Shown piece by piece: positions 52,704 through 63,915 of a stretch of 64,000 bases of DNA. The stretch is taken from positions 16,779,397 to 16,843,396 of the forward strand of contig NC_134652.1 in the NCBI RefSeq assembly GCF_030463565.1. Direction: 5' to 3'. The position numbers and the translations under genes were made by a program. Within the stretch, counting starts at the first letter, position 1; each line of letters opens with the position of its first letter. The stretch comes from Pelecanus crispus. Its lineage: Eukaryota > Chordata > Aves > Pelecaniformes > Pelecanidae. The notes beneath the pieces are model-generated. The model ran no database searches. It was not told the origin of the DNA and saw nothing but the letters and a program-made list of their open reading frames with translations.

Positions 52704-53517
52704 GGGTGGGCAGCAGGCTAGCACGTAGTAGAGCCCCCCACCGTCCCCCACCCCTCTGTGCACACCCCCCACAGCCATAGAACTTGGAGCTGCGGAGCTG
52801 GAGCAGCTCCCCAGGATTAGGCCCATTCCCTCAGGACCAGGCTCCCCTCTGCAGACAGCCTGAGGGCCCGAGGGCAAGGGGCCACACGCGTGGAGGCCAG
52901 GTGTGAAGGGCAGCCCTGGCTCTGCCAAATGGCGACCGCACGCCTCTCTGTGCCGAGATCCCAGCCCTCCGGCCTCGTCTGCAGGGGGATGCGCCGAGCA
53001 ATCCCTCGCCGTGCCAGGCTCCTCCTCTGCTTTGCTTCCCCGGCAGCTCTCGTCACCTGGTTACTGTAGTTTTGTTGCTTTAGTCGTCCCGGGAGCAGTG
53101 GGGCAAGCGCAGCACAGGCAGTGACCACGATGGGTACCCCATCCCCTCGTGGGTGTGTGGCACAAGGACCGGGATGCGTGGACACTTGAAAGGGTTGTAT
53201 TTTGGTGCATGTGGTACAGCACCCAAGGGTGGTACTCACAACTCTGGACCTAGCTCTGCCAGCCCCTGCTTTAACTTATTGCCTTTGGACAAGGGCGAGG
53301 GAGGGAGCGGGTCATCTGGAGGTTCATGTCCACCACATACTTCCCCCAGCCGAAGCCCATCCTGGTCCTGCTGGTGAAGCAGGTGCTGTTGTGCCCCATC
53401 CCACGTGCGTGTACCCGGCCCTGTCGCTGTGGCCTCCCCCTCTGCCGGCGCCGTGAGCCTGGGCTTGCACGGGGTCAGTGTAACTGTCCGACAATAGCAG
53501 CTGTCTTGTTCCAGTTC

Positions 53518-53523
53518 AATAAA
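53518..53523 (+). terminator. PGAM1 poly(A) signal
   Basis: Canonical AATAAA about 815 nt after the PGAM1 stop. The intervening 3' UTR (52704 to about 53540) has no other gene. Confidence 0.85.
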
Positions 53524-53544
53524 AAGTAATGCGCAATAATGAGG

Positions 53545-54110
53545 TGTCAGTGCCTTCCTCTGCCACATGCTCAGGGCGTGTGGGGCTCCTTGTGCCACCC
53601 CGCACCTCCCTCGGCTCCATGGGCGGGCAGCAGCAGTCGCTGCCGCGCGCAGATGGGGGTGCAGGAGGTGCACTGGGCTCGGGGAGCCAAGCACAGCGCC
53701 GCAATCCCTGCGCCCGGTGCTTTGCGGGCTCTGGGTGCGGCACGCCCTCGTCCCCAAAGGCAGGCAGGGCACATGTGGCCGGAGGAGATGCGGCACCCCA
53801 GGGCTGAGCGCAGCCACAGCCTGCACCTGTTATCAGCGCGGGGGCAGGGAGACAAGCTCTTCTCTGTGCTTGACACTGATGTGGGGAAACCAACCGGGCG
53901 AGGCGCGCGCCTGGAGCCGGCACCGCCCAGCCACAAAGCAGAGCTCTGCTGTTCGCCTCGCTGAGGCAAAGCCGCGGGGTTGTTCCCCTTCCCTGGCAGC
54001 GGGCCGGGAACACGTGTTTCCTCCCAGCCGCAGGGCAGGGGAAGCTGTCCCCTGAACAGCCCCGCTGCGGGAGCCACCCCAGCCACACCTCTGGCCCTAA
54101 CTGAGCAGAG
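53545..54110. other. Short intergenic PGAM1-EXOSC1
   Basis: GC-rich spacer between the two convergent poly(A) sites. Its long open frames on both strands reflect base composition. Nothing else is seen. Confidence 0.7.
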
Positions 54111-54130
54111 CACAAAGCTCTTGAAAAATA

Positions 54131-54136
54131 TTTATT
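54131..54136 (-). terminator. EXOSC1 poly(A) signal
   Basis: The minus strand reads AATAAA about 160 nt beyond the EXOSC1 stop, within an AT-rich patch (AAATATTTATTATCC on the plus strand). Confidence 0.85.
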
Positions 54137-54297
54137 ATCCAAAAAAATAGAAAATCCATCCTGCCAGGGAGGGCCTGGCTGGCCCTTGCAGCCTCTTACA
54201 CGCGAGGAGGATGCTGGAGCCCAGGGGCTGCTCTGGCCCCACAGCCCCCGGCCTGGCAGCCCCTCGCCCTGCAGGGTCCCCGCACCCTGCAGGGCTG

Positions 54298-56682
54298 CTA
54301 GGTCTGCAGGAACTGGGGCTGCACGCGGGCCACCTTACGGAAGTCCTTGGTGTGTGTCCGCGGGCACTGCATCTCACACCAGCTGATGGGCACCATCTGC
54401 ACCCCTGGGGAACAAGACGTGCGCGTCAGGGGTTCCCCTTCCCAAAATTGTGTTCCTCCATGTGGAAAGGGAGGAGGCCGCATCAGCTGCCCCTCGGGCG
54501 GGGATGAGGCAGAACTGCCCGAGCTGGGCCCCGCGGCCTGTCCCTACCTGCCTCGCTGCGCGCCACCACCACGCCCAGCTCATTCTCCGCCGTGCTCAGC
54601 AGGTAGTTGGACTGCGCATCCCCCAGTGAGATCTGGTTAGACAGGGGTTAAGGGAAAGGCCTCCCCGAGGGGCCTCAAGCAATCCCACTGTCCCCGGCAG
54701 GCCCTCCCGGCACGAGGGGAAAGGATACGACTTTGGCCAGGACTATGTCACCGGGGCGGAAACTCTTGTACACTTCCACCTGCACAGGAGAGAGCAGGCA
54801 AAACTGCACAGCGTGTCGGGGTGCTCATCAGTGGCGGGACAAGTGCCCCCCACCAGCAGAAAGGAGGGGGAGTGGCTGCAGTAGCAGAGTCACCGGCAGA
54901 GCCTCACTGACCTTATCTTTCTCTGTGGCTCGAATGTCTTCTCTCCTGAAAAAGGAGATGGAGGGATCTGAGTGCCAGCCAGCAAAGGCGACTCCAGCCC
55001 ACGGCAGGAGCTGCCCCGGCCTCCCTGGGCCCTTGCCAGGACTTGCTGGACTCCTGCCCGCTGCTCGGGGCACAGCTCCTGCCAGGGTGGCCGGCTGCCC
55101 AGAAAAGCCTTCCTCCCCCCTTTGAGGATGGGGTGCTCGGGCACCCCGTCTCACGGGGAACCCAGCCCTCTCCCTACCGTATGGTCCCCCGGAAGGCGGA
55201 CTTGAGTGGTGTGGAGCCGACATACAGGATGTGCACCTTGGCAAAGCGAGAGTTAATGCTGCAAACCTGCCCGGAGGAGAAGGGGAATCAGTGCCAGCAT
55301 CAGCCTGCTCTCACCCCAGCGTACCCCACCTCAGGCAGGGAAAGGGCAGGGTGCAGGCAGGACAGGGCTGTATGCAGGGAGCTCGTGTCTCACTCAGCCT
55401 CCTCTTCGTCCTCCTTGTGACCAAAGTAGCGGTGGTGGAGGTGGGACAGCCGGCAGTGAGCCAGGCGAGCAAGATGATACTTGTGCAACTCAAGACACGC
55501 TCAAGAATAGGGCTGAGACCTGCTGTGACCCTGGTCCTTCTCCCACCATCAGGACCGTAAGGAAACTAGTCCCTGCTCTGTGTCACCCCTTCTCCAAGCT
55601 GCCCCAGGCACTGCCCTCCATGCACCCCACCCCAGGAAGAGTTCTGGAAGGGAAAGCAAAGAAAAACCTCCCCTCAGCCTGCCTCAGTCTCGGGGCAGAC
55701 GACAAGTGCAGGGAATGTCAAGAGGCAGGTGTCCCCCGTACCAGTATCTGGCTTCTTTACGAGCAAGGGACCCAAGGGAGTCATACAGAGGGTGCTAATG
55801 AACCCAGGGGCTCCTCATCCCACCCCGTATGTGCGCAGGAACAAAGGTCAGCACAAGGCAGAGAAAAGGCTGTGCAGTTTGGCATCACAGTCCACTCCGG
55901 CACCCTACCTTGCATGTTACCACAGCCCCCACGTCGGGCAGGAGCTGGGACTCTGCATCTCTCACCACTGATACGACGGGCAGCTGCAGGGCAGAAGGCA
56001 CGAGGGTTAGCTCGGGGCACAGCCCGTGCACAGGAGTGCACAGGACCAGGCTCACAGCAGGCACCGGCCAAAGCCCATCGGAGCCCAGTTCCCCAACCAG
56101 GAAGGGGCTGCGCAGCCTCGGCGCCCGGCAGCTGGCTCTGGGGAAGGGCAGCGCATGCCGCAGCCACACTCACCCCGCTGTCCTCGCTCCTCTTCTCCAG
56201 GCAGCCGGCCAGCGAGGAGAAGATGAAGCCGTGCCGGGTGTAAGTCCCGCTGCCAGCCGTGGCCTCCTCCGTGCTGCACAGCCGCTCGCCTAAGGGACGG
56301 GTGCTCAGGGCTGCCGCTGCCAGGGCGCCGGGTGTCCCGGCCCCGCTCCGGGGGTCCCCGGCTCCGCACCGCCCCGGGCACGGTGCCCGCTCCTGGCCAG
56401 GCCCATGCGGCGGGGCAGCCCCCCCCCGGCTCAGTCCTTTCCTGCACCCCCCGGGCCAAACCCCCTCCACGCAGCCTCCCCCGTCCACGCAGCCCCCTCC
56501 CGCCGCCCCCCGGCTCCAGGCCGCCCTCTCCCGCACTCCTCGCCCGGGCCACCCCCTCCCCTCTCCCGGGCACTCCCCAGCTCCAGGACCCCCCTCTCCT
56601 GCCCCGAGCACCCCACCACGGCCTCCCCGAGCCGCCCGGGCCCGCACTCACCGGGGACGCAGTACCGAGCGGGAAGAGCCAT
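54298..56682 (-). CDS. EXOSC1: Exosome component 1 (CSL4), 8 exons
   Basis: Cap subunit of the RNA exosome; it contacts the PH-like ring and helps admit RNA to the 3'-5' nuclease channel, in nucleus and cytoplasm. Exons on the minus strand: 56682-56652, 56289-56174, 55983-55909, 55266-55178, 54945-54912, 54779-54729, 54632-54548, 54404-54298. Frames join to give 195 aa, equal to human. The N-terminal barrel holds SGTYTRHGFIFSSLAG; the central S1 RNA-binding fold runs from about VGAVVTCKV through HILYVGSTPLK to SFRPGDIVLAKV; the C-terminal ribbon-like part has ISWCEMQCPRTHTKDF and ends QFLQT. Exon 5 is only 34 nt. The donor of intron 6 (GTC then GTATCC) is weak but supported by the frame and family alignment. 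The gene shares a promoter with ZDHHC16. Confidence 0.97.
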
Positions 56683-56968
56683 GTTCGCTGCCGCAAGCGC
56701 ACCCCCAGAAAGCCCTCACCCCATTGGTCTCCGGCAGCAAGGCGGCGCTGTGAGCGGCGCGACTATTGGTTCTCCCCCATCCGGCAGGGAGCGGTGGGCG
56801 CGCTGCCCTCTGGGAGTTGTAGTCCAGAGCAGACAGAGGGCGCTTCCCGGCATGCTCCGCGCGGCCGGCGCGCAGGCGCAGTGCGCGGGGCGGCAGGCGC
56901 TGCCCGTGGGGCCGAGGGCGGCGGGCCGCCGGGCATGGCGGCGGCGGGCGGCGGGGCGCGGGCGGCAG
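56683..56968. promoter_or_regulatory. Bidirectional CpG promoter EXOSC1/ZDHHC16
   Basis: CpG-rich spacer of about 250 bp between the EXOSC1 start and the probable first exon of ZDHHC16. It carries two inverted CCAAT boxes (ATTGG at 56723-56727 and 56765-56769), a ZNF143-type TGGGAGTTGTAGT (56811-56823) and a second half-site TTCCCGGCATGC (56845-56856). The same ZNF143 motif marks the ARHGAP19 promoter. Confidence 0.8.
56935..56968 (+). other. Candidate noncoding first exon of ZDHHC16 with uORF
   Basis: An ATG in good context (56935) opens an Ala/Gly-rich frame that meets CAG|GT at 56968/56969. Spliced to the acceptor before 59233, the frame continues GLAWQG and stops at 59250-59252, overlapping the main ATG. 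The donor (GTCGGC) is weak and the exon is not proven; other donors downstream are possible. Confidence 0.3.
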
Positions 56969-57029
56969 GTCGGCGGCGCCGGACGGGGCTTTTGCTGCGG
57001 GGCGTCATGGGCCCGGGGACCTCCCGGGG

Positions 57030-57420
57030 GCTGGGGGTGCTGTGGGCCTGGACGGGCTGGGAGGCGATGTAGGGGTGCTGTGGGCCTCGGGGCGCTGTGG
57101 GCCTGGGGAGGCTGCGGGTGTGGCTGAGCAGGAGGTGCCGTGGGCCTGGGAGGCAGCGGGTGGTCCGCTGTCGCCCTGGGGGTGCTATGGGGTTGGGAGG
57201 CAACCGAGGGGATGCTGTGGGCCTGGAGGGGCGGGGGGTGCTGCGGGGCAGGGGATCCCGGGTGTCGTGGGGCTGGATGCAGTGGGCTGAGGGCTTTTTG
57301 CTGTTGGTATGGGCAGTCTTCGCGTGATGGGGCTGCGTGCCAGAGGGTGTCTTGGCGCTGTGGGACCGGGGGAGCTGGGCGTTGTGGAGCTGGGTGCCAC
57401 TGGAGGGTGCCACAGGGCTG
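57030..57420 (+). repeat. Degenerate G-rich tandem repeat
   Basis: About eight irregular copies of a unit like GGGGTGCTGTGGGCCTGG, spaced 20-45 bp, in the probable first intron of ZDHHC16. The sense strand is G-rich just downstream of a CpG promoter, a layout that favours G-quadruplexes and R-loops. Copies are diverged, so exact borders are soft. Confidence 0.6.
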
Positions 57421-59248
57421 GGGTTGGGCGGCTGGACCCGGCAGGAGCAGGGCCCTGGTTGTGCCTGGGGTAGGGCCAAATCTAAGGTGTGTGTCCCCCT
57501 GCCCCCGGGCTCTGATGTTGCCTGTGGTCTTGGCTGTGCTGGTGGTTGCTGTCCCACCCCCGTGGGCTCAGTGCCCCACTGAGATGTGGGGAGGGCCATG
57601 GGCAGGGGGAGGGCTGGAGCCCCAGCGCCTGACTGGGCCAGGGAGTGTGCATGGCTTTGCTGGAGCCTCAACCCTGTGGCTGTGCCACTGTCTGCAGGCA
57701 GGTGCCTGGGGACAGAGGGAGGCCCTGCGCTGGGGCAGGTCAGTGGCTGCCTACTCTGTGGGCTGCCTGCTCAGCAGCTGGCGGCTGTTGTAGGCAAGGA
57801 AACCTCTCTGAGGGGCAGGGAGGTGCGGGCTGATCCCAAGACCTGCTGCTGGCTGCAGCATTTTGTCTCTTACCACACTGAAAACACGGGGACAGGTTGC
57901 CACCCAAAGGCTGCACAGCAGGAAGTTGTTGCTCCACTTCACACCTCATGTGTTTCAGACAAAAGCTCTTGGCAGAGTCAAGGGGAAATGCGGGAAAGGG
58001 GATGGCACTGGGGTTTGCATATCCCACCTCTCCCTTACCAGGCTACAGGAAACCTGGGCAGGAGCCATGCCTGTGATGGGCTGGGGGGTCTGGTGTCCTT
58101 GTGTTCAGCTGCTCCCAGCCTTGGGGTCAGTCCCATGCTCGTCTGGCAGGGCAGAGGGGAGCCCTGGCTCCTTTGGACAGCCCATCTGGATGCTGCAGCT
58201 CCTGCCCTTACCCTCCTTGCTGCTCCCCGAGGGCACACAGTGGGCACGGCAGCATAGGGAGCCAGTCCCTGCCGGACAGGCTCTGCATCGTGGCACCGTC
58301 TCCTAGCACCGTGCCGAGGCCAGCGCTTGGCTCAGGCTCAGAACATGCCTTGGCAGGACCCCGGGGCAGCCCCACTGCTTAATATTGATGGACCCTGTCT
58401 GCATGGGGGCCCCAGCCCTGCAGATCATTTTCCTGGCTGCTGGGCCGGCTCAGGTTCCTCCTTGCTCCCAGCATGGCTCTCAGGTGGATGAGGGACTCAG
58501 CAGGCAGGGGAGCACTTCACAGCATCACCTCGGCCTGGGGCTGCCCCCGGGCCGTTCCTCTGCTGGCACATGGCATTGTCCAAGGTGGATCCAGGCAAGG
58601 GAAAGGGGGAAAGTGTTGGGACTCTTGGACTGGGGCTGTGAGGTTGGGAAGGGTGTCCTCTGCGGTTTGGTCCAGAGGTTGAGGTGAAGGGAAGTAGCAT
58701 CCAGGCCCTGCTTTTTGGGGGTGAGGAAAGGCACTAGGAGAGGAGGAGTAATCCTGACCCAGCTCCTCCGCATACATTTTGTGCAGATTCCCAAACCTGT
58801 TGGAAAAGGCTGGTCCTGGGATTGTGTCTGGAACTGGCCCAGCATCCTGCATGCTTGTGTCTTCTCTGGTTTCCTCTGAGTCAGACTTGCTGTGTCGCTC
58901 CCCCGGCCCCCTCCCCACTGGGAAAGATGAGATGGGACCAGAGAGCGTCTGAGCCCAGACACCGAGGGGCCTGTGCCCGCTGCTCCACGCAGAGAGCTGT
59001 CCCAGCCACAGTGGTCCTACAGCCCCCAGGAGTCCGGGCTCAGCTCCCCCTGCTCTGCATCCTTTTGCAGGGAGAAGGAGCGGCCCCTGCCCTGCTGTGC
59101 AGGCAGGCGTCCGGCAGAGTCGGTGCGGGGAAGCTGCGTGACCGGCATCGGCACATCTGGGAGGGGAGACCCTTCCCAAGGGGCAGCCAGGCAGCGGGGT
59201 GGCCTGCCCACACTGAGCTCTTCTCCCCGCAGGCTTGGCGTGGCAGGG

Positions 59249-62200
59249 ATGAGGAGCCGGCAGCAGATGTTTGCGGCGGTGATGCGCCTGCTCCTCAAGT
59301 GCCTGCGGCTGGGCCGGCGGCGGCGGTTTAAGCTGGTGCGGCAGGTGGAGCAGCTGTGGCACTACGGGCACCTCTGCCTCCACTCCCTGCTCTACAACTC
59401 CTTCACCAACAGCGACGTGGTGCTCGACTCCCTCTTCGAGCCCGTCTACTGGCTGGTGGACCACGTCACCCGGTGGTTCGGTGTGGTGAGTACCCTTGGT
59501 GTGGCGAGTACCCTCACCGGGCAGGGTGGCACCCAGCTCTGGGGGCTGGGGCAACTGAGTCTCAGGGCTGCCTGTGCTCTAGGCAGGAAGGGAGTGGGGA
59601 CCTTCAGCCTGTGGTTCAGATTGGCTTCCTGTGGCCGTATCCTGCCTGTGCCTCTCCCCAGGCAGCAAAGGGCAGGCGCTGCCCGCTCTGGTGACCCGGG
59701 CCCCTTTCCCAGGTGTTTGTGGCACTGGTGATCGGGCTGACGAGCTCCATCGTGGCCATCGTGTACATCTGCCTGCTGCCCCTCATCCTGCAGACCTACA
59801 CGCCTGCCTGGATCTGCTGGCACCTCGCCTACGGACACTGGAACCTCATCATGATCGTCTTCCACTACTACATGGCCATCACCACCTCGCCCGGGCACCC
59901 ACCGCAGGTGAGGCACCAACCAGCAGCGCAGCCTCTCCCAGCTGGGCCCTGGGGACCAGCTACAGACGGTCACTGGGAACAGCTGAACCAGCCTGGTGGC
60001 ATCATTGTAGGAGGCCTCCTCCAGATCAGGGCAGTGGGCCTGGGCTGTGCGGGGAGGGGAGGCGGGGGGAGTGCAGGGGAGGTGAGGAGCGTGGGGAGCA
60101 GGGGATGGGTGCAGGGCTTGGGTGCACAAATCTCTTCTGACCTGTGCGCAGGCCAAGGACAATCTCACCGGCGTCTCCATCTGCAGGAAATGCATTGCCC
60201 CCAAGCCAGCTCGCACCCACCACTGCAGCATCTGCAACAGGTAGGGCTCCCTCCCTCTGCCCACCGCAGCACTTGGGGCAGCCTCTGGGACCCCTCGCTG
60301 CGAGACTGGGGCCCCTTCCATCTGCTCTGCTCGCTTCTTGCCTCATCTCTAGCACAGCACGCAGGGCTGGGGGGGGCTGCCTGCCCCTCCCAAACATGGT
60401 GCTTGCACTGGCACTGACACTGGCGCCGCTCTCCTCCCTCCCAGGTGCGTGCTGAAGATGGACCACCACTGCCGTATCCTTCTGCAGTACTAACCTGCGG
60501 CACTCTCCCGGGGGGAGCCAGCCCTGCTTCCCTCTCCTCTCCCTGCCCTACTCTGCTCCCGAGTCAGCCAGCACGGGGAAGGGTGCTGGGAGCCAGGCCC
60601 AGAAGAACCACCCTGGTCCCTGGGGTGGGTTTGGACCCATGGCCCGTCATGGTTACACACCTTTAACCCCAGAGGCAGCCTGGCTAAACAACTGTGTGGG
60701 ACACTACAACCACCGCTACTTCTTCTCCTTCTGCCTGTTCATGACGATGGGCTGCATCTACTGCAGCATTAGCGGCTGGGAGATGTTCCGGGATGCCTAC
60801 GCAGCCATCGAGGTGAGCAGGCAGGGCCCGGCCCTCGCTCTGCCGTACACTGAGGCTGCCTGGGCTCCCCAGGCTGAGCTTGCAGAACAATGCTGGGCCA
60901 GGCCTGGCCTTGTAGTGACTTCGCTTCCCCTCTCCCTCCTCCTGCGAGGCCCCCGGCTGCCCTGGTCCCGCGGGGGGGTGACGGGGAAGGGCCCCCTCCT
61001 CTGAGACACGTAACCGGTGCCCTGTTTTCCATCCCCCTAGAGAATGAAACTGCTTGAGAAGGAGAGACTGCAGGTGGCTGCCAACCAGGTGGGACATCCC
61101 TGCCCCCAAGCTGCTCCAGGCAGTGCAGAGCAGAGCTGCTGCAGGCGGGGTCCTGCCTGGGGCCCTGCTCTCAAGGTGCAGCCCCCAGCCAGAACCAGTC
61201 CCCGTGCTCGTCTCGTGTGTCAGAGAGCTGGGGCTGGCCGGGCAGCTCTGCCACGGACGCTGCCTCCAGCAGCTTGGGCTCTGCTTCCCTGTGCGCCCAG
61301 CTTCCAGGGGCTTTAGCTGGTGGCAGCTGCTTGGCATGTGCTGCTCGGGCCCCGCTCTCCTGGGCAAGCCGCAGCAGCGCATACACATCTCGCCCCGAGC
61401 ATCAGCTGCGCTGCGCTGCGCTGACCACGGCGCTCCCTGCCCCCTTATCTCCAGCCCACTGCTCTCCCCTGTGTGCCGGCTCTCAGGTGTCTGTCTGTCT
61501 CGTGGCTGTCTCAGGCTGCCTCCCCATCACCCTGGCTGTTGTGTTATAGTTCCAGCCACAGTCCTTTCTAGCTGTCCGAGCTCTGCATCAGTGAGGGCTG
61601 TAGCAGTTCCCCTATCTGGCTGGCTTCAAGCTATAAAGCAGTTTGGGTAATCCTGTCCCGCTCTGGTCCTCTTTCAGACGTACTACCAGACCCCGCCACC
61701 CACCTTCTCTTTCCGCCAGCGAGCTTTCCACAAGAGTGTGGTCTACCTCTGGGTCCTGTGCAGGTAATGGGGCCCAGGGGTTGGGAGGGAGAGTGCTGGT
61801 GGAAGCAGCGTGCAGCCCCCTGCCCTGTGACATTGCTCAGCCTCTGCCTCCCCGGGGCTGGGCTGCCTCGCTCTAGCACAGACGTCCCTGCCCTGCCAGC
61901 TCTTAGGCCACACAGGAGGAGAGGTTTCAGCTCTGTGTCACAGGGGATTAGATGAGCCCACCCACCTACGCAGCCGTGGGCGCGGGGAGGCAGCCTCAGC
62001 CCCACCAGCTGCGGCACCAGGGAAGGAGCACCTGTGTGCAAGCCGCTGTCCCTTGCCGTCCCCAGCTCGGTTGCGTTGGCCCTGGGTGCCCTCACAGTAT
62101 GGCACGCTGCCCTCATCACCCGTGGGGAAACCAGCATCGAGCGGCACATCAACAAGAAGGAGAGGCAGAGACTGCAGAAGAAAGGCAAGGTGAGCGCAGC

Positions 62201-62817
62201 CCGCAGAGCGGGAGGGCTGGCCAGGGCAGAGCCAGACGTGATGTGTGTCTCCCTGGCCTGCAGGTCTTCAGGAACCCCTACAGTTATGGCAGCTGGGATA
62301 ACTGGAAGGTGTTCCTGGGCGTGGACGTGCCAAGGTAAAGCGCCTGCCCGGGAAGGTGGTGGCTCAGCCGCGTGTGGGGGTGCTGGGGCTCTCCTTGGGC
62401 AGCTGGGGCAGAGCAGGACAGCAAGCATCCCCTGCTGCGCACGGCTCTGGGCTTTGCGAGGCACAGAGGACCCGGGCATCAGCTGCGTTGTGGCTCCTCA
62501 GCCCTGCCTGGTGGCAAGCTCCCGCCCACCGAGCACCCCTCCTCTGCCAAGAGCGAGCTGGCTGAGGAGCTCGGCCATCACAGCAGCTCAGGGACACGGG
62601 CTCGCACCCCTCGGTGGTGCCGACAGCCCTGGCTCAGCTCTGTAGAGCTGAGAAGCACCGAGACTTCAGATTTTTGCTACAGCCTCGCTCCTCTCCCCAC
62701 AGGCACTGGCTCACCCGCGTCCTGCTGCCCTCTCCTCACCTGCCCCATGGGACGGGGCTGAGCTGGGACCTGCCTCCCTGCGTGACCGAGCAGCGCACGC
62801 CACTCCTGGCCATCTGA
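59249..62817 (+). CDS. ZDHHC16: DHHC palmitoyltransferase ZDHHC16 (APH2), 10 coding exons
   Basis: ER membrane S-acyltransferase; in mammals it modifies ZDHHC6 and phospholamban, among others. Coding exons: 59249-59485, 59713-59907, 60152-60240, 60445-60473, 60679-60812, 61041-61088, 61678-61763, 62066-62189, 62264-62334, 62703-62817. This gives 375 aa (human 377). Four membrane segments are visible: near VFVALVIGLTSSIVAIVYIC (from residue 80), around HWNLIMIVFHYY, around YFFSFCLFMTMGCIYC, and VVYLWVLCSSVALALGALTV. The cysteine-rich domain runs from C155 to C189 with catalytic DHHC at 180-183, carried mostly by a 29-nt exon and followed by PWLNNC. The start ATG (MRSRQQMFAAV) lies 16 nt into an exon whose acceptor ends at 59232, so at least one noncoding exon lies upstream. 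The C-terminus diverges from human in the last dozen residues. Confidence 0.97.
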
Positions 62818-63183
62818 GGCCCGGGTGCTGCAGACGTCCCTCCCCGCAGGCAGGGGAGCGCACAGGCGACCCGCTCTGCCACTGCGGATCCCTTTGGACC
62901 AAGTACCGAGGCGGGTGCTGGCATGGATCGCTGACCAAAGCTGGAGCCATGGGAAACTGTTTGGACGGTGTTGGTGCTGGGACGCCGGCTCCTTGGGGGC
63001 TGCAGGCAGCCCCAGGGGAAAGGTGGCAGAGCTGCTGCTCCCCGCTCTAGCTGAAGGTGCTGCCCTCGCCAGCACAGGCACGGCCCAGCACGCAGCCCAG
63101 CTCAGCTCTCGGGCAGGGCTGGGTGCAGAGGATGGCACACCTGTCCCCCACACACTCCCCAGAGAGCCTTTTTAAGACCATCC

Positions 63184-63189
63184 AATAAA
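63184..63189 (+). terminator. ZDHHC16 poly(A) signal
   Basis: AATAAA followed by a T-rich run, about 370 nt after the stop codon; 62818 to about 63205 is the 3' UTR. Confidence 0.85.
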
Positions 63190-63384
63190 TTTTTTTTTTT
63201 TTTTAAGGAAGCCTGGCTCTTTTCCCTGGTGGGGGGGGCACAGACTTCCCATGATTCCCCAAGGTGGAAGGAGGCATAAGGGCCTGTAACCAGCAGCACC
63301 TTTAGCTACTCAACATACAGAAGGGCACTGGGGTCCCAGCGTGGGCTGCACAGAGACCCCCGCAGCATTACCAAAACAGATATA

Positions 63385-63390
63385 TTTATT
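63385..63390 (-). terminator. MMS19 poly(A) signal
   Basis: The minus strand reads AATAAATATA about 320 nt beyond the MMS19 stop. Only about 200 bp separates it from the convergent ZDHHC16 signal. Confidence 0.8.
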
Positions 63391-63708
63391 CCTCTGGCGC
63401 ACGGGTTGCCACACACTGTACACGTGTGCACTGGCCTGCCCTCTCCACCCACAGGTGGCGAGCCTGTCCGTCACTGTCCCTGAACGCAGCAGAGGCTGGG
63501 CAAGCCAGGAGGGGCACAGCTCCTTCCCTCCGGCGGGTGCCGGGAAGGTGCCGCAGCGAGGGGTGCTGTCTGCCAGCCCCCATGCTCCAGCCCCAGCACT
63601 CGGGGCAGTCCTGGGCTCCGAGGGTCTGTGGCATCAGCTGGATGGCTTGGTGGGTTAGTGGGGGCCCGGTCAGATTGTCGGTCAGCACAGGGAGGGGACG
63701 CAGGGCGC

Positions 63709-63915
63709 TCACCTGCCCGGGCTCCCCAGCAGGAACCTGTGGGGACAGAGATGGTGCCATCAGCCGCGTCCCCAACACGCCAGCACCCCAGCAGCTCCGG
63801 TCACACGGGCTCACCATTCCCCCCGTGCTGCCACCGCCTCCTTCCGCACCAGCCTCTTCTTGTCATCCAAAGGCTTGGCCAGCGCCCGGATAACTCGGGC
63901 CTTGTATGGGAGCAG
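63709..63915 (-). CDS. MMS19: MMS19, last two exons (partial)
   Basis: MMS19 is the HEAT-repeat scaffold of the cytosolic iron-sulfur targeting complex (with CIAO1 and CIAO2B), delivering clusters to DNA-repair and replication enzymes such as XPD. The penultimate exon (63915-63815) encodes LLPYKARVIRALAKPLDDKK and continues to ARGEW. The last exon (63736-63709) completes W and encodes FLLGSPGR before TGA; human ends FLLGSPGS. Border frames agree. The rest of the gene lies beyond the right edge; bases 63916-64000 look like intron. Confidence 0.95.

Noticed and set aside
56935-59485. N-terminally extended ZDHHC16 from the ATG at 56935
   Set aside because: After the inferred splice this frame stops at 59250-59252, so it cannot extend the protein; it can only be a uORF.
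59446-60321. 291-codon minus-strand open frame
   Set aside because: Antisense shadow of ZDHHC16 exons and introns with no known similarity.
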